Position numbers and translations under genes: made by a program | Assembly (NCBI GenBank): GCA_949317995.1 | Contig: OX439037.1 | Location: 19,146,324-19,210,323 of the forward strand | DNA from: Acholoe squamosa | Lineage: Eukaryota > Annelida > Polychaeta > Phyllodocida > Polynoidae | Length of the DNA: 64,000 bases | Reading direction: 5' to 3' | The notes under the pieces: model-generated | Told to the model about the DNA's origin: nothing | What the model saw: only the letters and a program-made list of their open reading frames with translations | Database searches by the model: none | Part shown: positions 34,001 through 45,604 of the stretch, in pieces | How positions within the stretch are numbered: the first letter of the stretch is position 1 | How the letters are laid out: every line of letters starts with the position of its first letter

Positions 34001-36920
34001 TCCATGAACAAGCTACCTTTCTCTACCCAAGCATAATTCTCTGGCTTGGTGTGGCAGTCGGCCAGGATGTTGTATGATACTAATGAGAACTTTTGGCTCT
34101 GGTCCACATCGGCTGCGAGGTGTGGGTTGGCAATGAACTTGCGACTGAACAGTGGGTCAACACTGGGGTCTGTGTCACTGCCATTACTGATGGCGGTGTC
34201 GTTGTGATGTTGGGTGTCAGTAGGGGTGGAGTTGGGTAAGTGTGTAGTGCTGCCGTTGGATGCTATGTCCATGCTCACTTTCTCTGCAGTTTGGTCTGAT
34301 GCTGCAGTTTCCTCTCTTTGGTTTGGGGTGGATTCCTCTGTGATCGCTGGCTTTTCTGCAGGCACAGACTGGGAGACTTCAGTGCTATCGGATGCAGGGA
34401 CATCCTCCATATTTACTACAACATAGTCTTTTATTATATCTTTTGCATCTGATGGCTCAGCATTGTCTGGTGCGGCATATGCCGCTGCTTCCATCTTTTC
34501 CTCTGTGGGCTTTGGTTCTGAGGAATCCACAGATGGTGTCTCTGCTTCTTGGTCAGCCTTTGTCTCTGGCTCTTCTACCTTCTCTTCCATGGGTTCTGCC
34601 TCAGCAGTTTCCTCGTTTGTTGCAGGCTCTTGTTGTTCTGCTTCAGGCTCTTTCATTGCTACTTCAGGTGCTACCTCAGGTTCTGTTGTTGTAACTTCAG
34701 GTTCTTTTGTTGCTTCCTTAGGTTCTTCTGTTGCTAACTCAGGTTCTTTTGTTGCTACCACAGGTTCTGTTGTTGTAACTTCAGGTTCTTCTGTGACTGG
34801 TTCCTCTTCTTTAGGTTTAGTTTCGGCCTCAGGTTCTGCTTCAACTTCTTTCGCTTCTTGTTTGGCTTCATCTTCCTTTGTTTCTGTCTTGGCTTCATCC
34901 TTTGGAGCTTCTTCCTCTACCATGGGTTCATCTTCATCTGCTGCCTTTTTGGGTTCCTCCTTGGTTTTAATTTCTTCTTTCTCGGGAGTTTCCTCCTGTT
35001 TAGCTGCCTCTTCATCTGTAGCAGCTTCCTTAGCAGGTTCCTTGGATTCTGCCATTTCAGTATCTTCTTTAACCTCCTGTGTTTCCTCTGTATCCATTGC
35101 TTCTTCAGCTTCCTTTGTATCTGCTTCTTTTGAAGCATCCTCTGGCTTATCCTCTTCTGTGGCATCCTCAACCTTTTGTTTCTTTACAGCCTTTTCTTCA
35201 TCTTCAGGCTTTGATTCCTCCTCATCCTCACGCTTCCTCTTTTTATCCTCCTTATCATCTGTAGCAGCCTCTGCTTCCATTGGTGCTTCTGGCTCAGCTT
35301 CAGGGACTGAGGAGCGTCCACGTCTTGACCGTGTTGGGGTGGTTTGAGGGGTGGTCTTAGCACTGGGCCTGCGGCTACGGCGGGAGGGGCTCACAGTGTC
35401 TTTGACTTCATCCTCAGCTGCTTCACCCTCCTCTGCCGCAGCATCATCCGGTTTTGATGCAGCAGCCCTTGGACTGCGGCCCCGACTACGCCCCCGACCA
35501 CGTCCACGGGCAGGAGCAGGGCTCTTCTTGCCTTTCTTGGGTGAAGGAGCAACGGTCTCTTCTGGTTCCTCGGAAGCCTCAGATTCTGCAAATTGACACA
35601 GGTATATTTTCTGATTATCACGGCTATAAACGTCTCCCTCTCAAGAGTTCACGTTTCTAACACCAGGGGTGTGAAGAGCAAAAACAGCTTGTTCCTGCTG
35701 TTCCACAGGGCATTACATAATATTTTGCTGCAGGAATGTTTACCAATATACATGTACTATAGCTGTATAATTAGAAATATTTGTCATATTGGATAACCAA
35801 TGACATCTATGCACTCGTATTGATGATCCCTATCATCTGATACGTATCATTAAAATATGCTGCAATTTAGCTGTTAGTAGATTTGCTACCACAGCAATGG
35901 TAAAGAATAGGCAACTGGCCCTGGAAGAACATATGCTGTGGTTGCTGCGTGATGAAATATCTGTACTGTCAAGATGGGAGACATGTACATTAGTGCAAGA
36001 AACAGGTACACTTAGGCATTATGTAATGTTTCAGTAGAGATTGTCAGTGTGGAAATTTAACTCTATACTTCATTTTAAATAACCACAATTTCCAGAAAGG
36101 GTATTTGATCATACCAGGTAAGTCATCCGGCTCCTTACTCCCGTGCTAAATGGCATATCTCACTGCATCTTGAGCAGTATACTACTATTTTACAACCCCC
36201 TACTTATTTTTTAACATCTAATTTTAACCTAGAATGTCCGTAATGAAATTAGGGTTGGGACAAAAAAATAGGGTAGGTAGTGTTACCCGAACACATTTTT
36301 TAAGCCACATATTACGATCATTTGAAATTTACAAATAGCTATGAATAATGCAGGTTTTTTATTATATTACCTGCTGCTGGCTCTACTGTTGGTTCCTCTG
36401 CTGGCTCTTCTTCTGGCTCGCTCCTTCCCCGGCGCGATGTAGAACGGGAACCACGGCCCCTAAACATGCAAAGACTACCATATTAGCGATTTTCTAAATC
36501 TAATACTTTTCTCTATTAGCTCACCCCCATCCTATTGATGGTACTTTCTTAGAGAACGTCTTATGTTATCAATTAGTGACCTGGATATTTGTGGGCAATT
36601 TCTTACATCACAAATGCTAATTTTAAAATTGTGTCAGACTTTCCTGCCTTACAACAAGGCCAAAAAAATTCCTGCTTTATCATAACCACTTGATTTCCCC
36701 TGAATCTTACATACTGTAAAAGCCCTATTGATTATTGAATTAATTGATATAAAATTATTCAAAGGATACTTTACCTTGCAGCTGGCTTTGCAGGAGACTC
36801 TTTGGCTGGTGCGGCTTTAGCTGGAGAGTCTGGTTGTGCACCACGCAAACTCCTGCGTGTGACCCTTGTCTCTATGTTGGCATCGGGCTCTGGTTTAGCG
36901 CGGCTTGATCTTCGTGGCAT
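31094..36920 (-). CDS. EEP-family nuclease (CCR4/Angel/PDE12-like) with charged N-terminus
   Basis: Eight coding exons join in frame with GT-AG introns: 36920-36775, 36459-36371, 35585-33887, 33573-33441, 32651-32472, 32141-31956, 31661-31581 and 31285-31094, giving 901 residues ending in TGA. Residues 1 to about 570 are low complexity: SPAK repeats, GRGRGRSRGRSP, basic patches (DKKRKRE, VKKQK), then long Glu/Lys/Pro/Thr runs. Residues ~577-901 form an endonuclease/exonuclease/phosphatase domain with SYNILAD, the Mg-binding Glu in IICLQEV (about 629), GNLHVSY, GDFNARP (Asp ~773, Asn ~775), VDYIW (~855) and the catalytic SDH (His ~891). This family contains the deadenylases CCR4, nocturnin and Angel and the 2'-5' phosphodiesterase PDE12. 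The family is clear but the exact orthologue is not. The N-terminus suggests a nuclear location. It is far longer than the N-termini I know from Angel or PDE12. Confidence 0.9.
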
Positions 36921-37745
36921 TGTGTTAGTTTATTGATTTCTTAGACTTACGATAGGAGCACTCTATTGTATTGATATACTCACCTGTTCAATGGAAAAAA
37001 ATTGAATCAATTAGACGTGGATAAAAATGATACTGGTCACTTCATTAAATTTCAAATTGAATTTCCCCTACCAAATTTACCTGGCCCTCTCTCTCTCTTT
37101 CTTTTTTATCTTTGTCTTTGACTTTGTATTTGATCCCCCGCCCCCATTTTTGAACTTTCTTCATGCATATCCTGAACTTTACCTCGATTTTGTTTTCTTC
37201 ACTGAATTTATATTTATCCTAGATCAAAGTGTTGATATTTGCCAAAATATTTCCCACTTCTAGAACATAAATACCTGATAATAAAGTGCTTATCTAGTGG
37301 CAAAGCGCAAACATGCATACAAAATGGCCACCGATTTACCAAACAGTTTGTATACAATCCAAATTCTTTTAATTTCTATGACATGAACTCATACTCCGGG
37401 AAAGTTTGAATGTTCCAGCCATAAGGCCCTGACCTACGACCGAGAAAAAGTTGGTGTCGAGGAAAAAGTGACAAATCCACCTGGTACGAAATAATGAAGG
37501 AATGAATTTAGAAAAAAGGCGGGCACGCTGGTTCTACGGACTAAGTCAGTTAGGTGAACGCGGAGACGCTGAGGGACGCATGGCGTCAACATGCCGCAAT
37601 CAAACCAGTACGAACTTCAAGTGCTGGATTTTTAGTTGTGTCGTTTCTTTGTACATAAAATAATATTGTGACCATGTGGTTTAAATAAAATTCGCCGTAC
37701 TTTCAGAGCAATCTGTAAAGAAATAAGAACGAAGTACACAATCAC

Positions 37746-37800
37746 CTGCTTCAAAACAAGGATGCCGCCATCTTGGAACGAATGAAATGACCGTTTGTGA
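37746..37800 (-). promoter_or_regulatory. Likely transcription start and 5' UTR exon of EEP gene
   Basis: Minus-strand AAGATGGCGGC at 37774-37764 is a perfect YY1 consensus, common at metazoan start sites. It is followed by a donor (gaagcag|gtgatt, exon end 37746). A matching acceptor (tttttttccattgaacag) ends at 36984, which would place the coding start within an exon 36983-36775. The motif itself contains a tiny upstream frame of six codons. The link is inferred from splice signals only. Confidence 0.45.
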
Positions 37801-38733
37801 TTGGCCAAAAAAGTTTGACCTAGAAATCTTTTGATAAAACAAACAGCAAGTATTTAAATTTTAATAGAGAAAATATTGTTTTTACTGTAGTTTCTATAAT
37901 GGTCTGCATATATATTTGACATTACAGTACCAAATTGAAGTTGCCAAACTATGTTTACGTTTGATATTGACCAATAAGATATCAGGAATTTCAAGACCAT
38001 ATCGCAGCGCCATCTTGGGCACCGAAAAGGAACTGCACAAACTGGGTCATACAAGTCTGAGTGTTTGGGAATCTGCTCAAAAAGTGGCGAAATTATCAAT
38101 TTATAATAGAGCAATCATTTCAGGGGGTTGTGGGATTGTTAATTTATCTATCTATATAATAGCACACTGTATATTGGTCCCTGTCATCGCTCAGGGCCAT
38201 GAGAGTTCACACTTCCTTCTGACTAAACTCTAAAGTGACAGATCACTGTTTGCAGTTTGGTGAGTCTTTTGGTCTTTTAGTTTTAGCCTATTTTATTTGA
38301 GGCCAAGGGAACTCAGGTTACGGTTTACCGTCCACCGCCCGCATGTATTTAAAGGGGCCGCATGAGAAAATGTCATTATTCAATATCTCAAAAAATATTG
38401 CATAATTTCTCAAAAAAGCATTTGGGCATTCGGACGTTGCGCATATCCCATAATGCCCTGCGCGAGGAGGGTGCGCGCCGTCAGCACGGCACGTGTCAAA
38501 CAACAACAAACCACGCTGCAGGTCAGTCTGCAGTCTGTCAATGAAAATTTAAATCTCATGTATTTTGGGGCTAAATTGGCCTAAAATAAAAAAACAATAG
38601 TGTATCTTGTAGGAAATTGTCTGAAAAAGCTGAAAAATATAGTCTCAAAGTCATTGGCCCATGGGAAGATGGCTTAAATTGCCGTCAAATACATCGCGGG
38701 AGGGCGTTTTTCACGGGCGTTATCACGCACCTC
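37801..38733. other. Intergenic, no gene seen
   Basis: Another YY1-like gccatcttgg lies near 38010. The words gggaactcaggttacggtttaccgtcc at 38308-38334 recur inverted at about 42264-42293, hinting that the inverted block to the right reaches this far. Confidence 0.35.
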
Positions 38734-39500
38734 CTCTCATAGACTTGGTGTTTGCTTCACCTCCTGGGTCTGCCACTCTTCACGGGAGCCCTGTCCGCAG
38801 TTACCCCTATTTTCGCCCATGCAGCTACCTTCTTTCCCACATCAATCTCACAAATCTACACTAATAAAAGTTTTATGTCATAGTCACGGAGGTGAACTGG
38901 AAGTTGAGGCACCCCTACCAATCTTTGTTTAGTCTGTATTCTTTAGTTTAGGGGTATATTTTGATGAAACAGTGACAGCACTCTACCCAGGTAGCACAGA
39001 GACATTGGCATAAGGGAGTGGTCATTATTTATCAACAGGGGGGGGGGATGGGAACATCCACCCAACACTCCCCGCCTTAACCGAACATCCACCCAACACC
39101 CCCCGCCTAACCCGAACATCCACCCAACACTCCCTGCCTAACCCGAACATCCACCCAACACTCCCCGCCTTAACCGAACATCCACCCAACACCCCCCGCC
39201 TAACCCGAACATCCACCCAACACCCCCCGCCTAACCCGAACATCCACCCAACACCCCCCGCCTAACCCGAACATCCACCCAACACTCTCCGCCTAACCCG
39301 AACAATCACCCAACACTCCCCGCCTAACCCGAACATCCACCCAACACTCTCCGCCTAACCCGAACATCCACCCAACACTCCCCGCCTAACCAGAACATCG
39401 ACCCAACACTCCCCGCCTAACCCAAAAATCCACCCAACACTCTCCGCCTGACCCGGACATCCACCGAACACTCCCCGCCTAACCCGAACATCCGCCAAAC
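38734..39500 (+). repeat. Left arm of inverted duplication with 31-bp minisatellite
   Basis: 38734-39050 is unique-looking sequence (ctcctctcatagacttggtg...cagcactctacccaggtagcacagagac). 39051-39500 is about fourteen copies of the 31-base unit CCCGAACATCCACCCAACAC + TCCCCGCCTAA. All of it recurs as reverse complement at 40815-41635. A GGGAGTGGTCATTATTTATC MITE end lies at 39014. Confidence 0.9.
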
Positions 39501-39615
39501 AAGAATCGATTCAAGAGTTAAGGGGATGGGGACATAAAAAAATTAGACCCCTCCTGATCTGCAGGCTGGGACTGGATCAGGCTGATGGGGGTCTAAAAAA
39601 ATTTGGTGCTTCTAA

Positions 39616-39974
39616 GGGAGTGATCATTATCTAACAACTTAGTGACGAATATCGCGCGCAAACGTGCCCTTTTGATAGTAAATGCGCAAGGTTTTCCACT
39701 GAAAACAGGTGACATTATTCAGACCCCCTCCTGAGGGGGGCTAAAAAAAATTTGACCACTCTTGAGGGGGGGGGACTAAAAAAATATACCCTCTTTTTAG
39801 CAAAAAAGCCAGTGCGCAACTATAGATCAAAGAGGGGCGCGAAAATTCTCAGCGCCTCTGGTGCGGGGGTGCCAAAAATTTTGACTGCCATCGAGGGGGG
39901 GGGGTAGTAAAAAATTTCTGTGCATCCGCACAAAAACCCATTGCTCCCCCTGTTGATAAATAATGACCACTCCC
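39616..39974. mobile_element. MITE, GGGAGTGGTCATTATTTATC family, copy 3
   Basis: Starts gggagtgatcattatctaac and ends gataaataatgaccactccc, with flanks TAA on the left and TTA on the right. It lies between the two minisatellite arms. Confidence 0.75.
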
Positions 39975-40814
39975 TTAAGGTGTCACCACCCCAAAAGCCT
40001 TGTGGCCATCTAAAAGTCACATGTCTTCCACCTTTGACCTGATATTAAAAATACTTAAAATTCTCACAGTGCTTAGCAACCTTCACCAAATTTTAGCTTA
40101 TGAAATGGAGAAAAAAATAAGATAGGTCCACATAAACATAGTCAGGCTAGATTTTGTGCAAATTTTGCATAGTGAGGCCTGATCAGCGCATGAATACACA
40201 TCAGGACCCCTTCACCCCCATAAACTTCCACTGAATTTATGTTTTGAACAAAAAATATTCTGGGACTATTGAAACACTCCTACTTATCATTCTGATACCA
40301 AATAACAATGGGTTTGGCCCCTCTTTCCCTCCCCTTGGGGCCAAATTCCTTAAATTAACTAAGTTCAGAAGGAAGTATTTGGCCAGTAATCCTGGAAGTG
40401 GTCCGATTTAGGGTGGTGACACCATAAACAGACCCTGCCAACTCTTCCAACATTAGTCCTTCCACACTGCCCATGGGGAATTCGTGAGAGGCGGTCGGTG
40501 CCCTACACTGTAGTCGTACATGTCCAGTACTTGGAGCCACAGGGCCACCTGAATCTAAGGCTCCTCAAATGCCTTAACCCCTTTCAATGCTGGATGGTTG
40601 GTCCTTATCTGCACATGCCTACCGAGTAAATAGTGCCAGAAGCGCTTCAATCCAAAGATGATGACCGAGAGCTCCCACCAGGTGACATAATAGTTGCATT
40701 CCAGTTTGGTGAGGGTTATGCTGGCTTATGAGAGCACCACTTCCCTCTCGCTCTGCCGCTGAGACAGGAAGGCCTCCAGCCGGGTATTCGAGGCATCAGT
40801 ATCTAAGTGGATGT
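39975..40814. other. Spacer between inverted arms
   Basis: No gene confidently recognised. The stretch 40360-40800 contains phrases resembling the aspartate/RNase H part of retroelements on the minus strand (for example around 'ggtgacataatagttgcattccag' and 'gcctccagccgggtattcgaggcatcagtatctaagtgg', which read DTDASNTRLEAFLSQ). It is probably a decayed Ty3/gypsy fragment. Confidence 0.4.
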
Positions 40815-41635
40815 TCTGGTTAGGCGGAGAGTGTTGGGTGGATGTTCGGGTTAGGCAGAGAGTGTTGGGTGGATTTTCGGGTTAGGCGGGGAGTGTTGGG
40901 TCGATGTTCTGGTTAGGCGGAGAGTGTTGGGTGGATGTTCGGGTTAGGCGGGGAGTGTTGGGTGATTGTTCGGGTTAGGCGGAGAGTGTTGGGTGGATGT
41001 TCGGGTTAGGCGGGGGGTGTTGGGTGGATGTTCGGGTTAGGCGGGGGGTGTTGGGTGGATGTTCGGGTTAGGCGGGGGGTGTTGGGTGGATGTTCGGTTA
41101 AGGCGGGGAGTGTTGGGTGGATGTTCGGGTTAGGCAGGGAGTGTTGGGTGGATGTTCGGGTTAGGCGGGGGGTGTTGGGTGGATGTTCGGTTAAGGCGGG
41201 GAGTGTTGGGTGGATGTTCGGGTTAGGCAGGGAGTGTTGGTTGGATGTTCGGGTTAGGCGGGGGGTGTTGGGTGGATGTTCGGTTAAGGCGGGGAGTGTT
41301 GGGTGGATGTTCCCATCCCCCCCCCCCTGTTGATAAATAATGACCACTCCCTTATGCCAATGTCTCTGTGCTACCTGGGTAGAGTGCTGTCACTGTTTCA
41401 TCAAAATATACCCCTAAACTAAAGAATACAGACTAAACAAAGATTGGTAGGGGTGCCTTAACTTCCAGTCCACCTCCGTGACTATGACATAAAACTTTTA
41501 TTAGTGTAGATTTGTGAGATTGATGTGGGAAAGAAGGTCGCTGCATGGGCGAAAATAGGGGTAACTGCGGACAGGGCTCCCGTGAAGAGTGGCAGATCCC
41601 CAGGAGGGGAAGCAAACACCAGGTCTATGAGAGGT
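40815..41635 (-). repeat. Right arm of inverted duplication with 31-bp minisatellite
   Basis: 40815-41310 holds about sixteen reverse-complement 31-base units. 41311-41351 is the mirrored MITE end, and 41355-41635 mirrors 38734-39010. The arms differ by scattered substitutions and in unit number. Confidence 0.9.
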
Positions 41636-41809
41636 GTGTGGTGGACCTATTTGCTACTGCACGGCGCACTGACGCGCTACCGTACCCTAACCGTACCCTC
41701 CCCGTCTACCCTCCTGAGCGCGGGCGATAATAGGGGCACCGCGGGATGCGCAATTTCCGAATGTTAGGAATGTGCTGTAAGTGAAAAAGTGTAAGGGCCA
41801 TATTTGTTA

Positions 41810-42137
41810 GGGAGTGGTCATTATTTATCAACAGGGGGGGGGAGGACGGGTTTGAGGGGGGGGGGCGTAAAATTTTCAGACCCCTCCTGAGGGGGGGCTA
41901 AAAAAATTTTGAACCCTCTTGAGGGGGGGCTAAAAAAATTCACCCTCTTTTTAGCAAAAGAGCCCGTGCACTACTATAGATCAAAGAGGGGCGCGAAAAC
42001 TCTCTGCGCCTCTGGCGCGGGGGGGGGGGGGCGCTAAAATTTTTGACTGCCGTCGAGGGGGGAGGCGTAAAAAATTTCCATGCGTCCGCGCGAAAACCCA
42101 CCACCCCCCCCCCTGTTGATAAATAATGACCACTCCC
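41810..42137. mobile_element. MITE, same family, copy 4
   Basis: 328 bases between GGGAGTGGTCATTATTTATC and its inverse, with an exact TTA flank on both sides (41807-41809, 42138-42140). It is the best-preserved copy, and its interior has the same G-run blocks as copy 1. Confidence 0.85.
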
Positions 42138-42276
42138 TTATCAAGTTAAAGCTTACAGTTACAGTGCAAGGAATGTAAATAACATGGTGATACAACCAAG
42201 ACATTTCCAGGCATTGGTACCTATAATGAATTATGAAAAAAAGCCTCAGTTTTCATAATGGCTCGGACGGTAAACT

Positions 42277-42315
42277 GTAACCTGATTTCCCTAGTCACTA
42301 GGGAAATCAGGTTAC
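42277..42315. repeat. 39-bp perfect palindrome
   Basis: Two 19-base arms (gtaacctgatttccctagt / actagggaaatcaggttac) around a single C. Confidence 0.95.
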
Positions 42316-42436
42316 ACTAGGCTAGTGTGGGGGTTTCCACACTGTCTGCCGCTCAGGGCTCGAGCTTTGTACTACAATAGTCTACATCATATGCCTATAG
42401 GGACCGGTTGGCAGGTCTAGATTTCCCAAGGCCGTA

Positions 42437-42497
42437 GGGAGTGGTCATTATTTATCAACAGGGGGGTGGTGGGTTTGAGGGGGGGGCGTAAAATTAG
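42437..42497 (+). mobile_element. MITE, same family, truncated copy 5
   Basis: Only the left end (gggagtggtcattatttatc, G-run, gggtttgagg) remains, running into unrelated sequence near 42497. Confidence 0.7.
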
Positions 42498-44700
42498 AGT
42501 TTGAGAGGGCAAAATATTGTAGGAGAATGGTTCATATTAGCGTCTATAGCGACCATTGGGGTTAGGTCATGGGTACAGACATAGCCCTACCCCCGAGGTT
42601 TCTACAGCAATACACTAGGTGGCTGCAGGTCACCTAGGAGAATAGTCCAGTAGATAGAGCATAAAGATTGGCACATTTGGCAGCAAGCATCAAAGTTTGC
42701 ACATAGGGGCTTTTTGACGTGCTGAATCCATTTATAAGAGGAAACATCATTTTCGAGTAATGTTTCTGCTCATGAATTGACATTGAAAATAAAAAAGATT
42801 AATTAATTATTAAATTCCATGAAAAATACCCAATAAATTTTAAAAGAATTTACAAGCCTTCAAACCCACATAGAATAGCTACAACCCATCAGTATTCATT
42901 ATATAACGTCCAAATCAGTAATGTTTTAATTAGCTCTCTGCATATTAATGACCTAATTTGCATATTTCAATCAGGTAGATCTACAAGCAAACCTGAGTCA
43001 CTCAAAGCCTCTCTTTGATACAAAGTTTCAAATGAGATAGAGCCATACATATAATTAGACTTTCCCACATATACTGCTGACCCTAATTAGCATAATTTAT
43101 GCAAAATAGAATGGACTAAGTATATGTGTCAAGCTTTTAAGTCATATAGTAATCATAAATATATCAATCCATCTCAGCTTGGATATACATTCCATGATGA
43201 CCAATCATTATTTGATTGGTTTATTTCATGATTCTGTGTCTGATTAGCATAATTTATGCAAAATCACGGGGAAAATATGGTATGCTGATGTGTAAGGCCA
43301 GAGCATGAAAGGTTGCAATATGAATAGATACCAGTGGGTATGAGAAACAAAGGCATGTAAATATTGCTTGTATTTTCCCTTCATATAAACCAACAGTATA
43401 TTGATTGTCTGCATATCAATGACTCAATTTGCATATTGTGATTAAGTAGCCCTATATGTCACACTAGGAGGAAAGTATAGATATCAGCTGGAATTCCGAA
43501 AGACAACTGTTGGTAGGCATATTCAGCATTAACAGTAGAAGAACAGACAAAAAAAAGCTTCTATAGTAAATAGATCTCTTTATAACAAAGTATCTCCCCC
43601 ACATTATCTATTAGAGGTGCTCTATGTATGAACAATGGGGTAATGTGATGACAGCTTGATGGACGGTGAAGGGAGGAGAGGGGAATAATTAGTAAGGGTC
43701 AGTATGTGTCAAAAATAACTGTGTGGTAGTGCTGGGGGATTGAAGGTTTATAGGAAGTCTTACTGTCATGCCTATCTGCCCGCTTCCCTGAAAGCCTAAA
43801 ACTTTGATTCTTGGACTCAAGGCCTTTGAGTCAGGGGTCTTCTGCCCTTTCATCCTCAACTGCTGGTCAGTTGAGTGCAGGGGCTTCTCCTACTAAGGCT
43901 GGATACCTACTGGGAGGTCCACAGAACCAGGGAACATATGCAGGACAGGGTTTTTCCCCTCCTGTCTCTGACCTTGGTCAGGTAAAGAGAGTGGGGGTCT
44001 TCTTGCAATTCACTGGTCATATGAAGCTTTTTCATCCCCTGTTCCCCAAGGGTAAAGTCTCGAGACAGTTTTGAAGAGTTATAAGACCCCTGTGTAGCAG
44101 TATATGGTGGCACAATTAAGGCTTTCCTTTACAAAGAACTTTTTGCTTGTCCCAACCACTTTGTTCTAAAGATATTTTACTTGTATCAATTTGTTCATTA
44201 ATATTTTGGTGAGGCCAAAAAAAAAAAAAAAAGGTTTGTGTCTGGTCATCCGACCTACCTCAGCCAAACAGAGCCGACCTCAGATTTTTTTTGTAAATTT
44301 TTGATAATTTTTGTTAAATTTTTAGCATTTTTTCAAAAAATTTGATGAATTTTGAATTTTTTTTATCAGTTTAATAAGTGATCAAAGATATATGCCCTTA
44401 TTTTACTGTTTGTTATGGTATTTCCGAAGAAATCCTTTATTTACCATGATAACAGTAAAAAACTTACTTATGATATCCTCAATTGGTTAGGGGAGTGGGG
44501 GAAGCCCTGATTTTCTATCCCCAGTGGTTAGGATAGTGGGGAAGCCCTGATTCCCACCCAAGGCCTCAATGTTTTATACATAGCCTGCAGCTTTATCTAG
44601 AGCCATGCTAATATCAGACACTTTCTCTGACTTGAGCCTGCAAAATAATTGCAGGTGACTATAAATAATAGCTGTACATCATCCTGGAAGTGGCATCATA
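42498..44700. other. Intergenic, AT-rich, no gene seen
   Basis: Contains repeated words such as 'aattagcataatttatgcaaaat' (near 43087 and 43242) and 'gcatatcaatgactcaatttgcatatt'. It is probably old repeat DNA. An A-run lies at 44219-44233. Confidence 0.35.
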
Positions 44701-44701
44701 A

Positions 44702-44916
44702 GAGGAGAGTGCGTGCCCAATATTGAAGATTGAAGCATTTCATAGAGCAGCCTCTTTGAACTGTGGTACCTGTATAGTACAACCTATCATCACATTAGCT
44801 TTAGCACACTACTTCAAACAAGCACCAATGGAGGATCATTTTGTTGTTATGGGGATCTGTACCATGGTTTCAGGGGGTTTAGTCATAGTGCCAATTGAAA
44901 CAGTGCTTGATGAATA
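44702..44916 (+). CDS. Possible terminal exon, membrane-protein-like
   Basis: An open frame ends at TGA... within gatgaataa (TAA 44915-44917) and includes SLNCGTCIVQPIITLALAHY and GICTMVSGGLVIVP, two hydrophobic segments separated by a short charged loop. The pattern 'P..T.LAHYF...' followed by a Gly-rich helix faintly recalls transporters of the monocarboxylate (MFS) type. There is no ATG at the start and no convincing acceptor upstream, so it may be an exon fragment, a decayed copy or chance. Confidence 0.2.
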
Positions 44917-45604
44917 AACCCATGAACTATGACCATGAATGTATCAGGCAGACCTATACTGTACGATTGTAGGGTAGTAAACTAGGTCATTAATATACAG
45001 ACAGTAAAAGTACATATTGATAATGGGTATAAAGGGGAAATACAATAGATATGTAAGTATGCAATACTGCTTCCTGTGATTTTGCATAGATCATTAATTA
45101 TGCAAATTAGGTATATCACATTTAACATACCTTTCAAACATGGTTATCATGAGGGTTCATATTTAGTTACTATCCTCTAAAAATGCTATGATGGATTGAT
45201 ATATTGTAATTACTGTATTGCTGAAAGCTTGATACATTTACCCAATAGTCCTTAAATTTCTATTTTGCACAGATTATTCTAATTAGGGTTAGCAGTATCT
45301 ATGTGTAAAACTTTAGCCAGTATGCAAAGACAATGTCTAAATGGTAAAAGAATGCTAGCGAAATAGATATTTTCTGCCTTAATCTTTCAGAAAGGTCTGG
45401 CGGTCCAGGTTATCATGTGGAATTAAGTAATAATAATATGCAAATTAGGTCATTAATCTGCAAACAATCAACATACATAATACCTATTTGGACTTCAGAT
45501 AGTTGGTCCGGTCCAACTATTTTGAATGCCTTAAAACTTTTAATTTCTTTATTTAGTATATTGGTATTTTTCATAGATTTCAATAAATTAATATTAATCC
45601 TCAC

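Noticed and set aside
34463-35347. Long serine/alanine-rich open frame on the plus strand
   Set aside because: It is the mirror of the Glu/Lys/Thr repeat exon of the EEP gene on the other strand; the minus-strand frame joins seven other exons with proper splice sites.
37916-38233. 105-codon plus-strand open frame divergent from the EEP promoter
   Set aside because: No recognised similarity, no splice-site support and ordinary AT-rich composition; not enough for a gene call.
39050-41310. Regular 31-base repeats resembling a CRISPR array
   Set aside because: The units are contiguous with no spacers, in an animal genome with introns and retrotransposons; they form a minisatellite.
40815-41310. 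GTTAGGC words inside the 31-base unit as telomere-like repeats
   Set aside because: The unit is 31 bases, not 6, and lies interstitially in two mirrored arrays.
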